This document shows, piece by piece, positions 17,057 through 25,144 of a DNA stretch of 64,000 nt (positions within the stretch are counted from its first letter, which is position 1; each line of letters begins with the position of its first letter). Origin of the DNA: Solicola gregarius (lineage in GTDB: Bacteria; Actinomycetota; Actinomycetes; Propionibacteriales; Nocardioidaceae); assembly GCF_025790165.1 (NCBI RefSeq), contig NZ_CP094970.1:2976001-3040000 (forward strand). Direction: 5' to 3'. A program made the translations under genes and the position numbers. The notes beneath the pieces were generated by a model. That model was given only the letters and a program-made list of their open reading frames with translations. It was not told the DNA's origin and did no database searches.

Positions 17057-18315
17057 CGAGCCACCTTGTCGCTGTTCGACGGTCGCGCTCGTCGACCCGC
17101 TCGTTCCTCGCTCTCTCCTTGCCGCTCGATCGCGCGACGCAGACGGCGTACGCCCTCCCGCGTACGCTCCGCATCGGTCGTCGCGAAGCACAGCCGCAGC
17201 GCGTCCGAGAAGTGGCCCTCCGGCGAGAACGCCGGACCCGGAATGTACGCGACGCCCTCCGCCAACGCGGTCTCGAAGAGCTCCTGGGTATCGACGCCGT
17301 TGGAGAGCGTCACCCACAGGAAGAACCCGCCCTCGGGATCGGTCCAGCGGGCGATGTCGCCGAGGTGCTCCTGAAGTGCGTCCTGCATCGCGTGCTTGCG
17401 CTTGCGGTACTGCTCGCGCTGGGTCGCCAGGTGCTTCTCGAGATGCCCGCCCTCGAGGAAGCCGGACACGAGCCGCTGCGCAGGCAGGTTGGTGCACGTG
17501 TCCATCGCCTGCTTGGCGTTGATCAGCAGCGACTGCAGCTCTGGCGCGGTGTCGACCCAGCCGACCCGCAGGCCAGGCGCGATGATCTTGGAGAACGTAC
17601 GTACGGAGAACACCAGCGGATCGCCCTCGCCGACCTCGCGCAGCGTCGGCAGGTCGTCGCCCTCGAAGCGCAGCATCCCGTACGGGTCGTCGTCGATGAC
17701 GACGGCGCCCCACGTACGAGCAAGCTCGAGCAGCTGGTGACGGCGCTCGAGCGACATCGTCGAACCGGACGGGTTCTGGAACGTCGGCACCGTGTAGATC
17801 GCCTTGGGTGTGCGTCCGGCGCGCTCGGCGATCGCTGGCAGAGCGTCGACCACCATGCCGTCGTCGTCGACGGGCACCTCGGCCAGCTCCGCGCCGTACG
17901 ACAGTGCCGTCGCGCTGCCGTTGGTGTACGTCGGGCCCTCGACGACGACGAGATCGCCCGGGTCGACGAACAGCTTGCACGCGAGGTCGAGCCCCTGCAT
18001 GCCGCCGGCCGTGATCGTCAGCCGGTCTTCCGTCGTCTCGTCGCTCGTACCCTTCAGCGTCGCGAGCAACGCCTCGCGCAGGGGCGGGTCGCCCTCGGTC
18101 GCGGCGTATCCGTACGCGTCGGCGGCGTCCGGCGCGAGAGCGGTCTCGGTGATACCGGCCAGGATCTGCGACGGTACGGCGTCGTCGGCCGGGCTCCCCA
18201 TCGCGAACCGCACGATGTCGTGGGTCTGCTGCTGCAGCAGCGAGGTGCTCGAGTCGATCACCGACCCGACGAGCTGATCGGCGCGCGCGGCGAGCGGGAG
18301 ATTCGTGGCGGTCAT
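17053..18315 (-). CDS. Fold-type-I aminotransferase (LysN/2-aminoadipate type)
   Basis: A 420-residue PLP aminotransferase without the N-terminal GntR domain of MocR proteins. PTFQNPSGS near residues 177-185, DDDPYG at 208-213 and Lys243 in RTFSKIIAPGLR are the expected active-site elements. The operon places it between the ectoine-hydrolase-like and M20 genes, so it may handle diaminobutyrate or another pathway amine. The last 22 residues or so (from [15 protein letters not shown]) are encoded by a copy of the 57-bp dispersed repeat and look added to a normal C-terminus. Stop and M20 start overlap. Confidence 0.85.
   Translation of the reverse strand: MTATNLPLAARADQLVGSVIDSSTSLLQQQTHDIVRFAMGSPADDAVPSQILAGITETALAPDAADAYGYAATEGDPPLREALLATLKGTSDETTEDRLTITAGGMQGLDLACKLFVDPGDLVVVEGPTYTNGSATALSYGAELAEVPVDDDGMVVDALPAIAERAGRTPKAIYTVPTFQNPSGSTMSLERRHQLLELARTWGAVVIDDDPYGMLRFEGDDLPTLREVGEGDPLVFSVRTFSKIIAPGLRVGWVDTAPELQSLLINAKQAMDTCTNLPAQRLVSGFLEGGHLEKHLATQREQYRKRKHAMQDALQEHLGDIARWTDPEGGFFLWVTLSNGVDTQELFETALAEGVAYIPGPAFSPEGHFSDALRLCFATTDAERTREGVRRLRRAIERQGESEERAGRRARPSNSDKVAR
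17081..17127 (-). repeat. 57-bp dispersed coding repeat, single copy
   Basis: On the minus strand this closely matches the unit seen twice in acpS (52690-52803) and about three times in truA (30534-30678). It encodes [13 protein letters not shown] in the aminotransferase tail, the same reading frame as in acpS. Confidence 0.75.
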
Positions 18316-18319
18316 GCGA

Positions 18320-19522
18320 TCACTTCCTGACGGTGAGTTCGTGCGGCAGGTCGGTCAGGTGCTCGACACCGTCGCCGGAGACGACGATCGGCTCGGACAG
18401 CTCGTAACCCCAGCCGTCCATCCAGATTCCCAGGATGACGTGGAAGGCCATCCCGGCTTCAAGCACGGTGGGGTCACCGGCGCGCAGGCTCACGGTGCGC
18501 TCGCCCCAGTCGGGCGGGTAGCCGATGCCGATCGAGTAGCCGATTCGCGATTCTTTGACCAGGCCCTGCCGGTTGAGGATGTCGTTGACGCTCGCGTGTA
18601 CGTCGGCGACGACGACGCCCGGCTTGATCGCCTCGCACCCGGCGGCGAGCGCCTCGTCGACGGCGTTCGCGGTGTCTGTCAGCAGCGGCGGCGGATCGCC
18701 GAGGTGGATGGTGCGCGCGAGTGGTGCGTGGTAGCGACCGAACGCGCCCGCGAGCTCGATCGTCGTTGCCTCGCCGGAGACGAACGGTTGCTCGCTCCAG
18801 GTCAGATGCGGAGTGCCTGCGGCCGCCCCGGTGGGGAGCATCGGCGGGATCGCGGGGTAGTCGCCGCCGTGCTCGGCCGTGCCTCGCGCCTGCGCCGCGA
18901 CGATGTCGCCCGCCACGTCACACTGGCGGCGACCCGGCCACACCGACTCCAGGGCCGCTTGCATCGTCGCCTCGGCGATCTGGCCGGCGATGCGCAGCTG
19001 GGCGATCTCGTGTTCGGACTTCACCAGACGTACCCAGTTGACCAGCTCCCCGCTGTCGACGACGCGGGCGCCGTCGAGGCCCTCGACGAGCGAGACGTAC
19101 GCGCGTGCGGAGAAGAAGTGCGAGTCGCACTCCGCGCCGATGACGGCATCGGGGCCTGCCGGGAGTACGCCACGCGCGCGAGCCGTCTCGGTGATCCAGC
19201 CGAACGGATGGATGTCCGGGCGGTGGACGAGCGTCTCGGGGTAGCCGACGATGTGCTCGTCGAGCAGGTTGCAGGTGTGCCGCGCGCCGGCGGCGTCCAT
19301 CGCCCGCGCGAAGAGCGTCGGCGGCCCGTCGGCCGGCAGGACCAGGCACTGCGGCGTGTAGAACGACCAGGCGTTGTAACCGGTCAGGTAGAACAGGTTC
19401 GCCGGGTCGGTCACGACCAGTGCAGACAGCGACCTCCTCTCCATCGATGCGCGTACGCGGCGCAGCCGCTCCGCGTACTCGGCGTCACTGGCCATGCTGG
19501 CCATCTCGGGCGAGCGAGTCAT
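18320..19522 (-). CDS. doeA: Ectoine hydrolase-like M24 family protein (DoeA/EutD)
   Basis: A 400-residue pita-bread-fold protein, the length of ectoine hydrolases. The N-terminal FYLTGYNAWSFYTPQ and the IPPMLPTG...GTPHLTW stretch (225-242) resemble EutD/DoeA. The metal ligands of M24 peptidases are lost: the first Asp is Glu256 (TIELAG) and the second falls on a proline. A metal-free enzyme with a catalytic glutamate near residue 255 is what I recall for EutD, which opens ectoine to N-acetyl-diaminobutyrate. Creatinase, also metal-free, is the main alternative. GGGAGGA precedes the ATG. Second gene of its operon, 4 bases before the aminotransferase. Confidence 0.75.
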   Translation of the reverse strand: MTRSPEMASMASDAEYAERLRRVRASMERRSLSALVVTDPANLFYLTGYNAWSFYTPQCLVLPADGPPTLFARAMDAAGARHTCNLLDEHIVGYPETLVHRPDIHPFGWITETARARGVLPAGPDAVIGAECDSHFFSARAYVSLVEGLDGARVVDSGELVNWVRLVKSEHEIAQLRIAGQIAEATMQAALESVWPGRRQCDVAGDIVAAQARGTAEHGGDYPAIPPMLPTGAAAGTPHLTWSEQPFVSGEATTIELAGAFGRYHAPLARTIHLGDPPPLLTDTANAVDEALAAGCEAIKPGVVVADVHASVNDILNRQGLVKESRIGYSIGIGYPPDWGERTVSLRAGDPTVLEAGMAFHVILGIWMDGWGYELSEPIVVSGDGVEHLTDLPHELTVRK

Positions 19523-19606
19523 CGGGTCCTCCCTTCGATTGTGAGTGGCGCATCCGAATGCACCGCAATTTGAGATTTCCGGCCCCTCGACACGGTGGCC
19601 GAACGG

Positions 19607-20383
19607 TCAGCTGTGCAGCAGCGCCTGCCCCTGGCCGATCGCGTTCTTGCCAATGGCCCGCAGTGCGGCCCACATCGTCGCCTGGTTGGCGGTCACGATC
19701 GGCTTGCCGAGCTCGCGCTCGAGCGGCGCGATGACGTCGTACGTCGGCAGGTTGGTGCACGAGACCACGATGGCGTCGGCTTCGGGCCGATCTGCCTGCC
19801 GGATCAGTCGCTTCGTGCGCGCGTACCCGACCTCCCAGATCTTCTCGTGCAGGCCCAGGCAGGCCTTGCCGACGACGTCGATCTCGGCCTCGTTGAGGTA
19901 CTCGTCGAGCAGGGCGGTCATCGGCTCGTCGTACGGCGTGGCGATCGAGACCTGCTTGGCGCCGAGGTGGCTGATCGCCTGCAGCACGGCGCCGGAGGTC
20001 GTGAGTGCCTTTGCCGCGCCGGCGGTCTCCATCGACGACACCAGGCTGTTCTCGCCGAGGATGCCGTTCGCGAAGCTGCCCGAGGTGCAGCCGTACGCGA
20101 CGACGGCCGGCTCGATCACGGACAGGTCGGCCACGCACTGGGCGATCGCGGTCGGGTCACCGATCAGCATCGCCATCTCGACGGTGACCGGCAGCGGTAC
20201 GAAGGCCTCCCGGGTGAAGTGCAGCGTGACCCCTTTCGGAGTCCAGCGCCACATCTCGCCGTCCAGTGCCATGTCGTGGGGCACGACGATGCCGACGCGC
20301 AGCGGCATCGAGGGACCGACGAGGTCGTCGACCTCGACGGGCGCGTCCGCGGCTTCGTTGCCGGCGGGGATCGAGGTCGTCAT
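19607..20383 (-). CDS. eutA: EutA-like Asp/Glu racemase-superfamily protein, second copy
   Basis: A 258-residue protein with both catalytic cysteines of the racemase/maleate-isomerase fold: Cys99 in GCTSGSFANG and Cys209 in VVSCTNLPT. Family members named EutA accompany ectoine hydrolase genes, and a role with hydroxyectoine stereochemistry has been proposed. The ATG at 20383 is chosen because an upstream extension would run through the operator at 20409. It is the first gene of the operon running through the M24, aminotransferase and M20 genes, 84 bases before the M24 start. Confidence 0.78.
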   Translation of the reverse strand: MTTSIPAGNEAADAPVEVDDLVGPSMPLRVGIVVPHDMALDGEMWRWTPKGVTLHFTREAFVPLPVTVEMAMLIGDPTAIAQCVADLSVIEPAVVAYGCTSGSFANGILGENSLVSSMETAGAAKALTTSGAVLQAISHLGAKQVSIATPYDEPMTALLDEYLNEAEIDVVGKACLGLHEKIWEVGYARTKRLIRQADRPEADAIVVSCTNLPTYDVIAPLERELGKPIVTANQATMWAALRAIGKNAIGQGQALLHS

Positions 20384-20408
20384 GCGGAAATGATGCACTA
20401 GCGAAGGG

Positions 20409-20420
20409 ATTGTTGACAAT
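20409..20420. promoter_or_regulatory. GntR operator in the EutA/dehydrogenase divergon
   Basis: ATTGTTGACAAT flanked by GG and CC, giving a 16-base near-palindrome. For the rightward gene TTGACA (20413-20418) and TAGGCT (20437-20442) are 18 bases apart, and the GTG begins exactly six bases after TAGGCT. For the leftward operon TTGTCA on the other strand lies 18 bases from CATCAT. One repressor dimer would silence both operons. Confidence 0.84.
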
Positions 20421-20448
20421 CCTACGGGCCGCTTCCTAGGCTCCCTGC

Positions 20449-21453
20449 GTGAATCCACTTGCCGCCCGACCCGTCATCGCCGTGCTCACCGCGCCCGGGG
20501 TCGACAACCCTGCGGGCATCGAAACGATCGAGGCGCGCGCCGACGTGCGCTATACGTACGCCGACGGGCTGGCCGATGCGGTCGCCGGTGCGGACGCGTT
20601 GCTGCTGTGGGACTTCTTCTCGACGGCGGTACGCGACGCGTGGCCGCGGGCCGACTCGCTGCGCTGGATCCACATCGCGGCGGCGGGCCTCGACAAGCTG
20701 CTGTTCGACGAGCTGCGTGAGTCCGAGGTGGTCGTCACCAATGCGCGGGGCGTGTTCGACCGGCCGATCGCGGAGTTCGTGCTCGCGTCGATCCTCGCGC
20801 GGGCCAAGGGCCTGCACGTCAGCCACGACCACCAGCTCGAGCGTCGCTGGGAGCACCGCGAGACGCGTACGCTCGTCGGCGAGAAGGCGCTGGTGGTCGG
20901 CACCGGAGCGATCGGTCGCGAGTCCGCCCGCCTGCTGGCCGCCGTCGGCATGGAGGTACGCGGCGCCGGGCGTACGGCCCGCAGCGGAGACCCGGACTTC
21001 GGCGAGGTCGTCGAGAGCGCCTCGCTCGCCGAGCAGGTCGGCTGGGCCGACCACGTCGTCGTCGCGGCGCCACTCACGGAGCAGACGCGCGGGCTCGTCG
21101 GCGCGGACGTCATCGATGCGATGCAGCCGTCCGCGCATCTGGTCAACATCGGGCGCGGCGAGATCGTCGACGAAGATGCCCTGCTTGCGGCGCTGAGCTC
21201 CGGCGGCATCGCGGCCGCGTCGCTCGACGTGTTCTGCCATGAGCCGCTCCCCGACGACAGCCCGATGTGGACCACGCCGGGAGTCGTCGTCTCGCCGCAC
21301 ATGTCGGGTGACGTGCTCGGCTGGCGTGAGACGCTCGCCCGGCAGTTCGTCGACAACGCGCGCCGGTTCCTCGACGGGGAACCGCTGGCTAACGTCGTCG
21401 ACAAGCGTCTCGGTTTCGTGCCTGCCGACACCTCAAGGAGCCCCCGTGCCTGA
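20449..21453 (+). CDS. D-2-hydroxyacid dehydrogenase
   Basis: A 334-residue NAD-dependent dehydrogenase that interconverts a 2-oxo acid and a D-2-hydroxy acid. The nucleotide motif GTGAIG lies at 151-156. The catalytic set is visible as Arg in NIGRGEIVD, Glu in FCHEPLP and His in SPHMSG. The GTG at 20449 coincides with the predicted transcription start (TAGGCT plus six bases), so the mRNA should be leaderless. It overlaps the amidase gene by 8 bases. Its substrate is unknown; within the island it might reduce an oxo acid released from a hydroxylated ectoine-like compound. Confidence 0.85.
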   Translation: MNPLAARPVIAVLTAPGVDNPAGIETIEARADVRYTYADGLADAVAGADALLLWDFFSTAVRDAWPRADSLRWIHIAAAGLDKLLFDELRESEVVVTNARGVFDRPIAEFVLASILARAKGLHVSHDHQLERRWEHRETRTLVGEKALVVGTGAIGRESARLLAAVGMEVRGAGRTARSGDPDFGEVVESASLAEQVGWADHVVVAAPLTEQTRGLVGADVIDAMQPSAHLVNIGRGEIVDEDALLAALSSGGIAAASLDVFCHEPLPDDSPMWTTPGVVVSPHMSGDVLGWRETLARQFVDNARRFLDGEPLANVVDKRLGFVPADTSRSPRA

Positions 21454-22852
21454 TCCGAACCTCTGGTCCGTGTCCGAGCTGACCGCCGCGTACCGCTCGC
21501 GAGAGGTCTCGCCCGTCGAGGCGACGCAGGCGGCGCTCGACGCGATCGCCGCGCACGACGGCGACGTGAACGCGTTCGTACGCGTCGAGGACGAGTACGC
21601 GCTGGAGTCGGCGCGTGCCTCGGAGAAGCGGTGGGCCGCCGGGGAGCCGGTCGGTGCGGCGGACGGCGTACCGACCTCCATCAAGGACATCTTCCTCACC
21701 CGCGACTGGCCGACCCTGCGCGGCAGCGCGCTGATCGACGAGGGCGGGCCGTGGCCGGAGGACGCGCCGGCCGTCGCGCGGCTTCGCGAGTCGGGTGCGG
21801 TCTTCCTGGGCAAGACGACGACACCGGAGTTCGCCTGGAAGGGTGTCACCGACTCGCCTCGCTTCGGCGCAACCGGCAACCCGTGGGGCGCCGGCCTCAC
21901 CGCCGGCGGTTCGAGCGGCGGCAGCGCGTCGGCCGTCGGTCTCGGCATGGGGACGTGGTCGGTCGGCACCGACGGCGGGGGCTCCGTACGGATCCCGGCG
22001 GCGTTCACGGGCACGGTGGCGATCAAGCCGACGTACGGCCTCATCCCGCTGTATCCGGCGAGCCCGTTCGGCACCCTCGCGCACGCGGGGCCGATGACCC
22101 GCTCGGTGACCGACACGGCCGCGATGCTCGACATCATCACCGGCTTCGACGCGCGCGACTGGTCGGCGATGCCGACGCCGACGACGTCGTTCCTCGACGG
22201 TCTCGACGACGGTGTCGCCGGGATGCGGATCGCGTACTCGCCGAACCTCGGATTCGTGCGGAACGACCCCGAGGTCGACGCTGCGGTACGAGCGGCGGTG
22301 GCGGCGCTCGCGGACGCCGGTGCCGTGGTCGAGGAGGTCGATCCCGGGTTCGACGACCCGGTCGAGGCGTTCGAGGTGCTGTGGTTCAGCGGCGCAGCGA
22401 AGGTGATCGAGCCGTACGGCGACGGCGCGCTCGAGCGCATCGACCCGGGGCTGCGCGAAGGTGTCGAGCGAGGCCGGCAGCTGTCGGCCGGCGACTACCT
22501 CGACGCGACCGCGGTACGAATGGCGCTCGGCAAGCGGATGAGCGAGTTCCACGAGGCGTACGACGTGCTGCTGACACCGACGATGCCGATCGCGGCCTTC
22601 GAGACCGGCCGCGACGCGCCGGCGGGCTCAGCCTCGTCGGCGTGGACGAGCTGGACGCCGTACACGTACCCGTTCAACCTGACCCAGCAGCCCGCGCTGA
22701 GCGTGCCCTGCGGCTTCACGTCCGCTGGGCTGCCCGTCGGCCTGCACGTCGTCGGCCCGCGCCACGCCGATGCCCGGGTGCTCCGTGTCGGCCGGGCGTA
22801 CGAGCGCGCGGGCGACTGGTCGAGCGTGGTGCCCGCCCTGCTGCAGACCTGA
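21446..22852 (+). CDS. Amidase (amidase-signature family)
   Basis: A 468-residue amide hydrolase. The Ser-cisSer-Lys triad is complete: Lys80 (PTSIKDIF), Ser156 (GGSSGGS) and Ser180 (GTDGGGSVRIPA). AAGGAG stands just before the GTG at 21446, inside the end of the dehydrogenase gene. It may cleave an amide intermediate or an N-acetyl group in the island's pathway. Broad specificity in this family prevents a firm substrate call. A hairpin repeat follows the stop. Confidence 0.87.
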   Translation: MPDPNLWSVSELTAAYRSREVSPVEATQAALDAIAAHDGDVNAFVRVEDEYALESARASEKRWAAGEPVGAADGVPTSIKDIFLTRDWPTLRGSALIDEGGPWPEDAPAVARLRESGAVFLGKTTTPEFAWKGVTDSPRFGATGNPWGAGLTAGGSSGGSASAVGLGMGTWSVGTDGGGSVRIPAAFTGTVAIKPTYGLIPLYPASPFGTLAHAGPMTRSVTDTAAMLDIITGFDARDWSAMPTPTTSFLDGLDDGVAGMRIAYSPNLGFVRNDPEVDAAVRAAVAALADAGAVVEEVDPGFDDPVEAFEVLWFSGAAKVIEPYGDGALERIDPGLREGVERGRQLSAGDYLDATAVRMALGKRMSEFHEAYDVLLTPTMPIAAFETGRDAPAGSASSAWTSWTPYTYPFNLTQQPALSVPCGFTSAGLPVGLHVVGPRHADARVLRVGRAYERAGDWSSVVPALLQT

Positions 22853-22866
22853 CCCCCGCCGCAACG

Positions 22867-22906
22867 AATAGACATTTGTTACGCCAGGGCATGACAAATG
22901 TCTATT
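22867..22906. repeat. AATAGACATTTGT hairpin, copy 1
   Basis: Arms 22867-22879 and 22894-22906 (13 bp, perfect) enclose a GCC/GGC inner pair. Nearly the same sequence recurs at 44609-44652 after glmM. Both follow a stop codon closely, so a terminator role or a small dispersed element is possible. The AT-rich arms stand out from the surrounding GC-rich sequence. Confidence 0.75.
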
Positions 22907-22946
22907 TGTCCGGCGGACCTTGCCACTCCCCGACGGAAGGACCCAG

Positions 22947-23447
22947 ATGACCCGCTACCTGACCGTGAGCCTGGACAAGCGCGGGGTGCAGTGCACCGCG
23001 AAGCTGCTCGACGACGAGGCGCCGCGTACGGCCGGCGCCGTGTGGGACGCGCTGCCGCAGTCGGGGCAGGTGTACCACGGCAAATACGCGCGCAACGAGA
23101 TCTACAACCTGGTGGCGCCGTTCGCCGAGACCGCCCCCGGGCCGGAGAACACCACGATCACGCCGATTCCCGGTGACCTGTGCTACTTCGACTTCACCGG
23201 TGGGCAGCTCAGCAACCCGGCGTACGGGTACGCCGACGGCGGGGCGGAGGACGACACCAGCGGGGTGATCGACCTCGCGGTGTTCTACGGGCGCAACAAC
23301 CTGCTGATCAACGGCGACCAGGGCTGGGTGCCGGGCAACGTGTTCGGCACGATCGTCGAGGGCTTCGAGGAGTTCGCGCTCGCCTGCCAGGACATCTGGA
23401 TGGGCGGCGCCCGCGGCGAGAGCCTCACCTTCGCGCGTAAGGAGTGA
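22947..23447 (+). CDS. DUF3830 family protein (cyclophilin-like fold)
   Basis: A 166-residue protein I recognise as DUF3830. Features include the stretch PQSGQVYHGKYARNEIYN near residues 40-57 and the segment DLAVFYGRNNLL at about 113-124. No biochemical role is established. GAAGGA lies six bases before the ATG at 22947. It is the third gene of the operon with the dehydrogenase and amidase, separated from the amidase by a hairpin, and its inclusion in the operator-controlled unit argues for a part in the same catabolism. It is the last gene before the ribosomal region. Confidence 0.75.
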   Translation: MTRYLTVSLDKRGVQCTAKLLDDEAPRTAGAVWDALPQSGQVYHGKYARNEIYNLVAPFAETAPGPENTTITPIPGDLCYFDFTGGQLSNPAYGYADGGAEDDTSGVIDLAVFYGRNNLLINGDQGWVPGNVFGTIVEGFEEFALACQDIWMGGARGESLTFARKE

Positions 23448-23750
23448 CGCGCCCCTTACATTGACACCGACACGGGGTGAGGTTCTGGCGCCTTGCGCGG
23501 CGAACGTACGCTTTGCGTGGCGAATCTGCCATGCACAGTGCATGTTTACCATGTGAACATGGTAAACGGACCTCGCGGGCCCCCGATTTGGGATTCATCC
23601 ACAGCCTGCCGTAAGATGACACGTCGGCCCAAGGTTGGCTCTTGTCATGATGCCCCGCGGCTGCCGCTCGATACCCCTCATGGTCCGTGCGGAGGGGTAC
23701 GCGTGCGCCAACCGGCCGGATCAGTAGCGGACGAACAGATTGCGGAGGCT
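23448..23750 (+). promoter_or_regulatory. infA operon upstream region
   Basis: No gene is visible in this 303-base gap. It holds a 24-base palindrome at 23544-23567 (TTACCATG-N4-CATGGTAA core) and a promoter candidate TTGGGA (23588-23593), 18-base spacer, TAAGAT (23612-23617). The leader from about 23624 to the ATG at 23751 is then roughly 125 bases. The 30 bases before the palindrome resemble those before the rplM palindrome at 42051. Confidence 0.65.
23544..23567. promoter_or_regulatory. TTACCATG-N4-CATGGTAA palindrome before infA
   Basis: Perfect 11-bp arms (GTTTACCATGT and its complement) around a GA centre. It lies 20 bases upstream of the infA -35 box. The identical arms stand 21 bases upstream of the rplM -35 box at 42051-42074, and the same 8-base half-sites with N4 spacing recur at 63878-63897. 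Likely a protein-binding site. Confidence 0.65.
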
Positions 23751-23972
23751 ATGCCGAAGAAGGAAGGTGTCATCGAGATCGAGGGCTCGGTCATCGAGGC
23801 GCTCCCGAACGCCATGTTCCGGGTTGAGCTGAGCAACGGGCACAAGGTTCTCGCGCACATCAGCGGCAAGATGCGCCAGCACTACATCCGGATCCTCCCC
23901 GAGGATCGCGTGGTGGTGGAGCTCTCGCCATACGACCTCACGCGAGGTCGCATCGTCTACCGCTACAAGTAG
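23751..23972 (+). CDS. infA: Translation initiation factor IF-1
   Basis: A 73-residue OB-fold protein that binds the ribosomal A site during initiation. The sequence is near universal ([19 protein letters not shown], then [13 protein letters not shown] and ending RGRIVYRYK). GCGGAGGC precedes the ATG at 23751. It heads the operon continuing with rpmJ, rpsM, rpsK, rpsD, rpoA and rplQ. No adk or map gene lies upstream here. Confidence 0.97.
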   Translation: MPKKEGVIEIEGSVIEALPNAMFRVELSNGHKVLAHISGKMRQHYIRILPEDRVVVELSPYDLTRGRIVYRYK

Positions 23973-24018
23973 CAGCCCGCATTCCGAATCAAGCCAACCC
24001 ACGACCAAAGAGAGCTCG

Positions 24019-24132
24019 ATGAAGGTTCAGCCGAGCGTCAAGAAGATCTGTGACAAGTGCAAGGTGATCCGGCGTCACGGCCGGGTCATGGTCATCTGCG
24101 AGAACCCCCGCCACAAGCAGCGTCAGGGCTGA
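24019..24132 (+). CDS. rpmJ: 50S ribosomal protein L36 (bL36)
   Basis: A 37-residue protein, [14 protein letters not shown] at the start and ending HKQRQG. Three cysteines and a histidine make it the zinc-binding (C+) form. It lies 46 bases after infA, with AGAGAG upstream. Structural component of the large subunit. Confidence 0.97.
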   Translation: MKVQPSVKKICDKCKVIRRHGRVMVICENPRHKQRQG

Positions 24133-24338
24133 CCGCAGGCACGACAGCAGGCTTCGGCACCAACAACTGAAGAAGAGCGTGATCGCTCGCGTCGCCCCAG
24201 CAGCACCGGGTCGACGTGCCACCCCCGGAAGCGATGGCCGGGGCCCTCTCTACGAGGCCTCCTCACTTCGAGGACGCTGAAGAGACGCAGGGACGCGACA
24301 CGTCGGACACCGTCGCCCAATGGAAGGAACACCGCCAC

Positions 24339-24716
24339 ATGGCACGCCTCCTCGGGGTCGATCTTCCGCGCGAGAAGCGCGTCGAGATCGGGCTCACGTA
24401 CATCTTCGGCATCGGCCGAACGCGCGCCCAGCAGACGCTCGTCGCAACCGGCATCAGCCCGGCCATGCGCGTGCACGAGCTCGGCGACGACGAGCTGATG
24501 AAGCTCCGCGACTACATCGAAGAGAACTTCCAGATCGAGGGTGACCTGCGCCGCGAGGTCGCCGCAGACATCCGCCGCAAGGTCGAGATCGGAAGCTACC
24601 AGGGTCGCCGTCACCGCTCGGGTCTGCCCGTACGCGGCCAGCGCACCAAGACCAATGCGCGTACCCGCAAGGGCCCCAAGCGCACCGTTGCCGGCAAGAA
24701 GAAGGTAGGTAGGTAA
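24339..24716 (+). CDS. rpsM: 30S ribosomal protein S13 (uS13)
   Basis: A 125-residue head protein of the small subunit contacting P-site t[29 protein letters not shown] and the basic [16 protein letters not shown] tail are diagnostic. GGAAGGA lies about 11 bases before the ATG at 24339. The stop overlaps the rpsK start by one base. The 206 bases between rpmJ and rpsM contain no other gene. Confidence 0.97.
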   Translation: MARLLGVDLPREKRVEIGLTYIFGIGRTRAQQTLVATGISPAMRVHELGDDELMKLRDYIEENFQIEGDLRREVAADIRRKVEIGSYQGRRHRSGLPVRGQRTKTNARTRKGPKRTVAGKKKVGR

Positions 24717-25114
24717 TGCCTCCGCGTCCGTCCGGCGCCAAGAAGGTGCGCCGTAAGGAAAAGAAGAACGTCGCCGTGGGCGAGGCCCACATCAAGAGCA
24801 CGTTCAACAACACCATCGTCACGATCACCGACCCGTCCGGTGCGGTGATCTCGTGGGCCAGCGCCGGCACCGTCGGCTTCAAGGGCTCCCGCAAGTCCAC
24901 TCCGTACGCCGCGCAGATGGCCGCCGAGGCGGCGGGTCGTCGTGCGATGGAGCACGGGATGAAGAAGATCGACGTCTTCGTGAAGGGCCCGGGTTCGGGC
25001 CGCGAGACGGCCATCCGGTCACTGGGTGCCGTCGGCCTCGAGGTCGGCACCATCCAGGACGTCACCCCCAGCCCGCACAACGGATGCCGGCCGCCCAAGC
25101 GGCGACGCGTCTGA
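24716..25114 (+). CDS. rpsK: 30S ribosomal protein S11 (uS11)
   Basis: A 132-residue small-subunit platform protein. [20 protein letters not shown] and the C-terminal [13 protein letters not shown] are typical. The ATG shares its A with the rpsM stop codon, so the two are coupled. Confidence 0.97.
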   Translation: MPPRPSGAKKVRRKEKKNVAVGEAHIKSTFNNTIVTITDPSGAVISWASAGTVGFKGSRKSTPYAAQMAAEAAGRRAMEHGMKKIDVFVKGPGSGRETAIRSLGAVGLEVGTIQDVTPSPHNGCRPPKRRRV

Positions 25115-25144
25115 TCCGGCCAAGAAGAGGAGCACCGAACTCAC

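Noticed and set aside
18320-19522. Functional metal-dependent Xaa-Pro aminopeptidase
   Set aside because: Two of the metal ligands are replaced (Asp to Glu256 and Asp to Pro), so a metal-free hydrolase of the EutD/creatinase kind is more likely.
23470-23485. Another GntR operator (ATTGACACCGACA)
   Set aside because: It has one half-site only, no dyad, and matches the consensus poorly.
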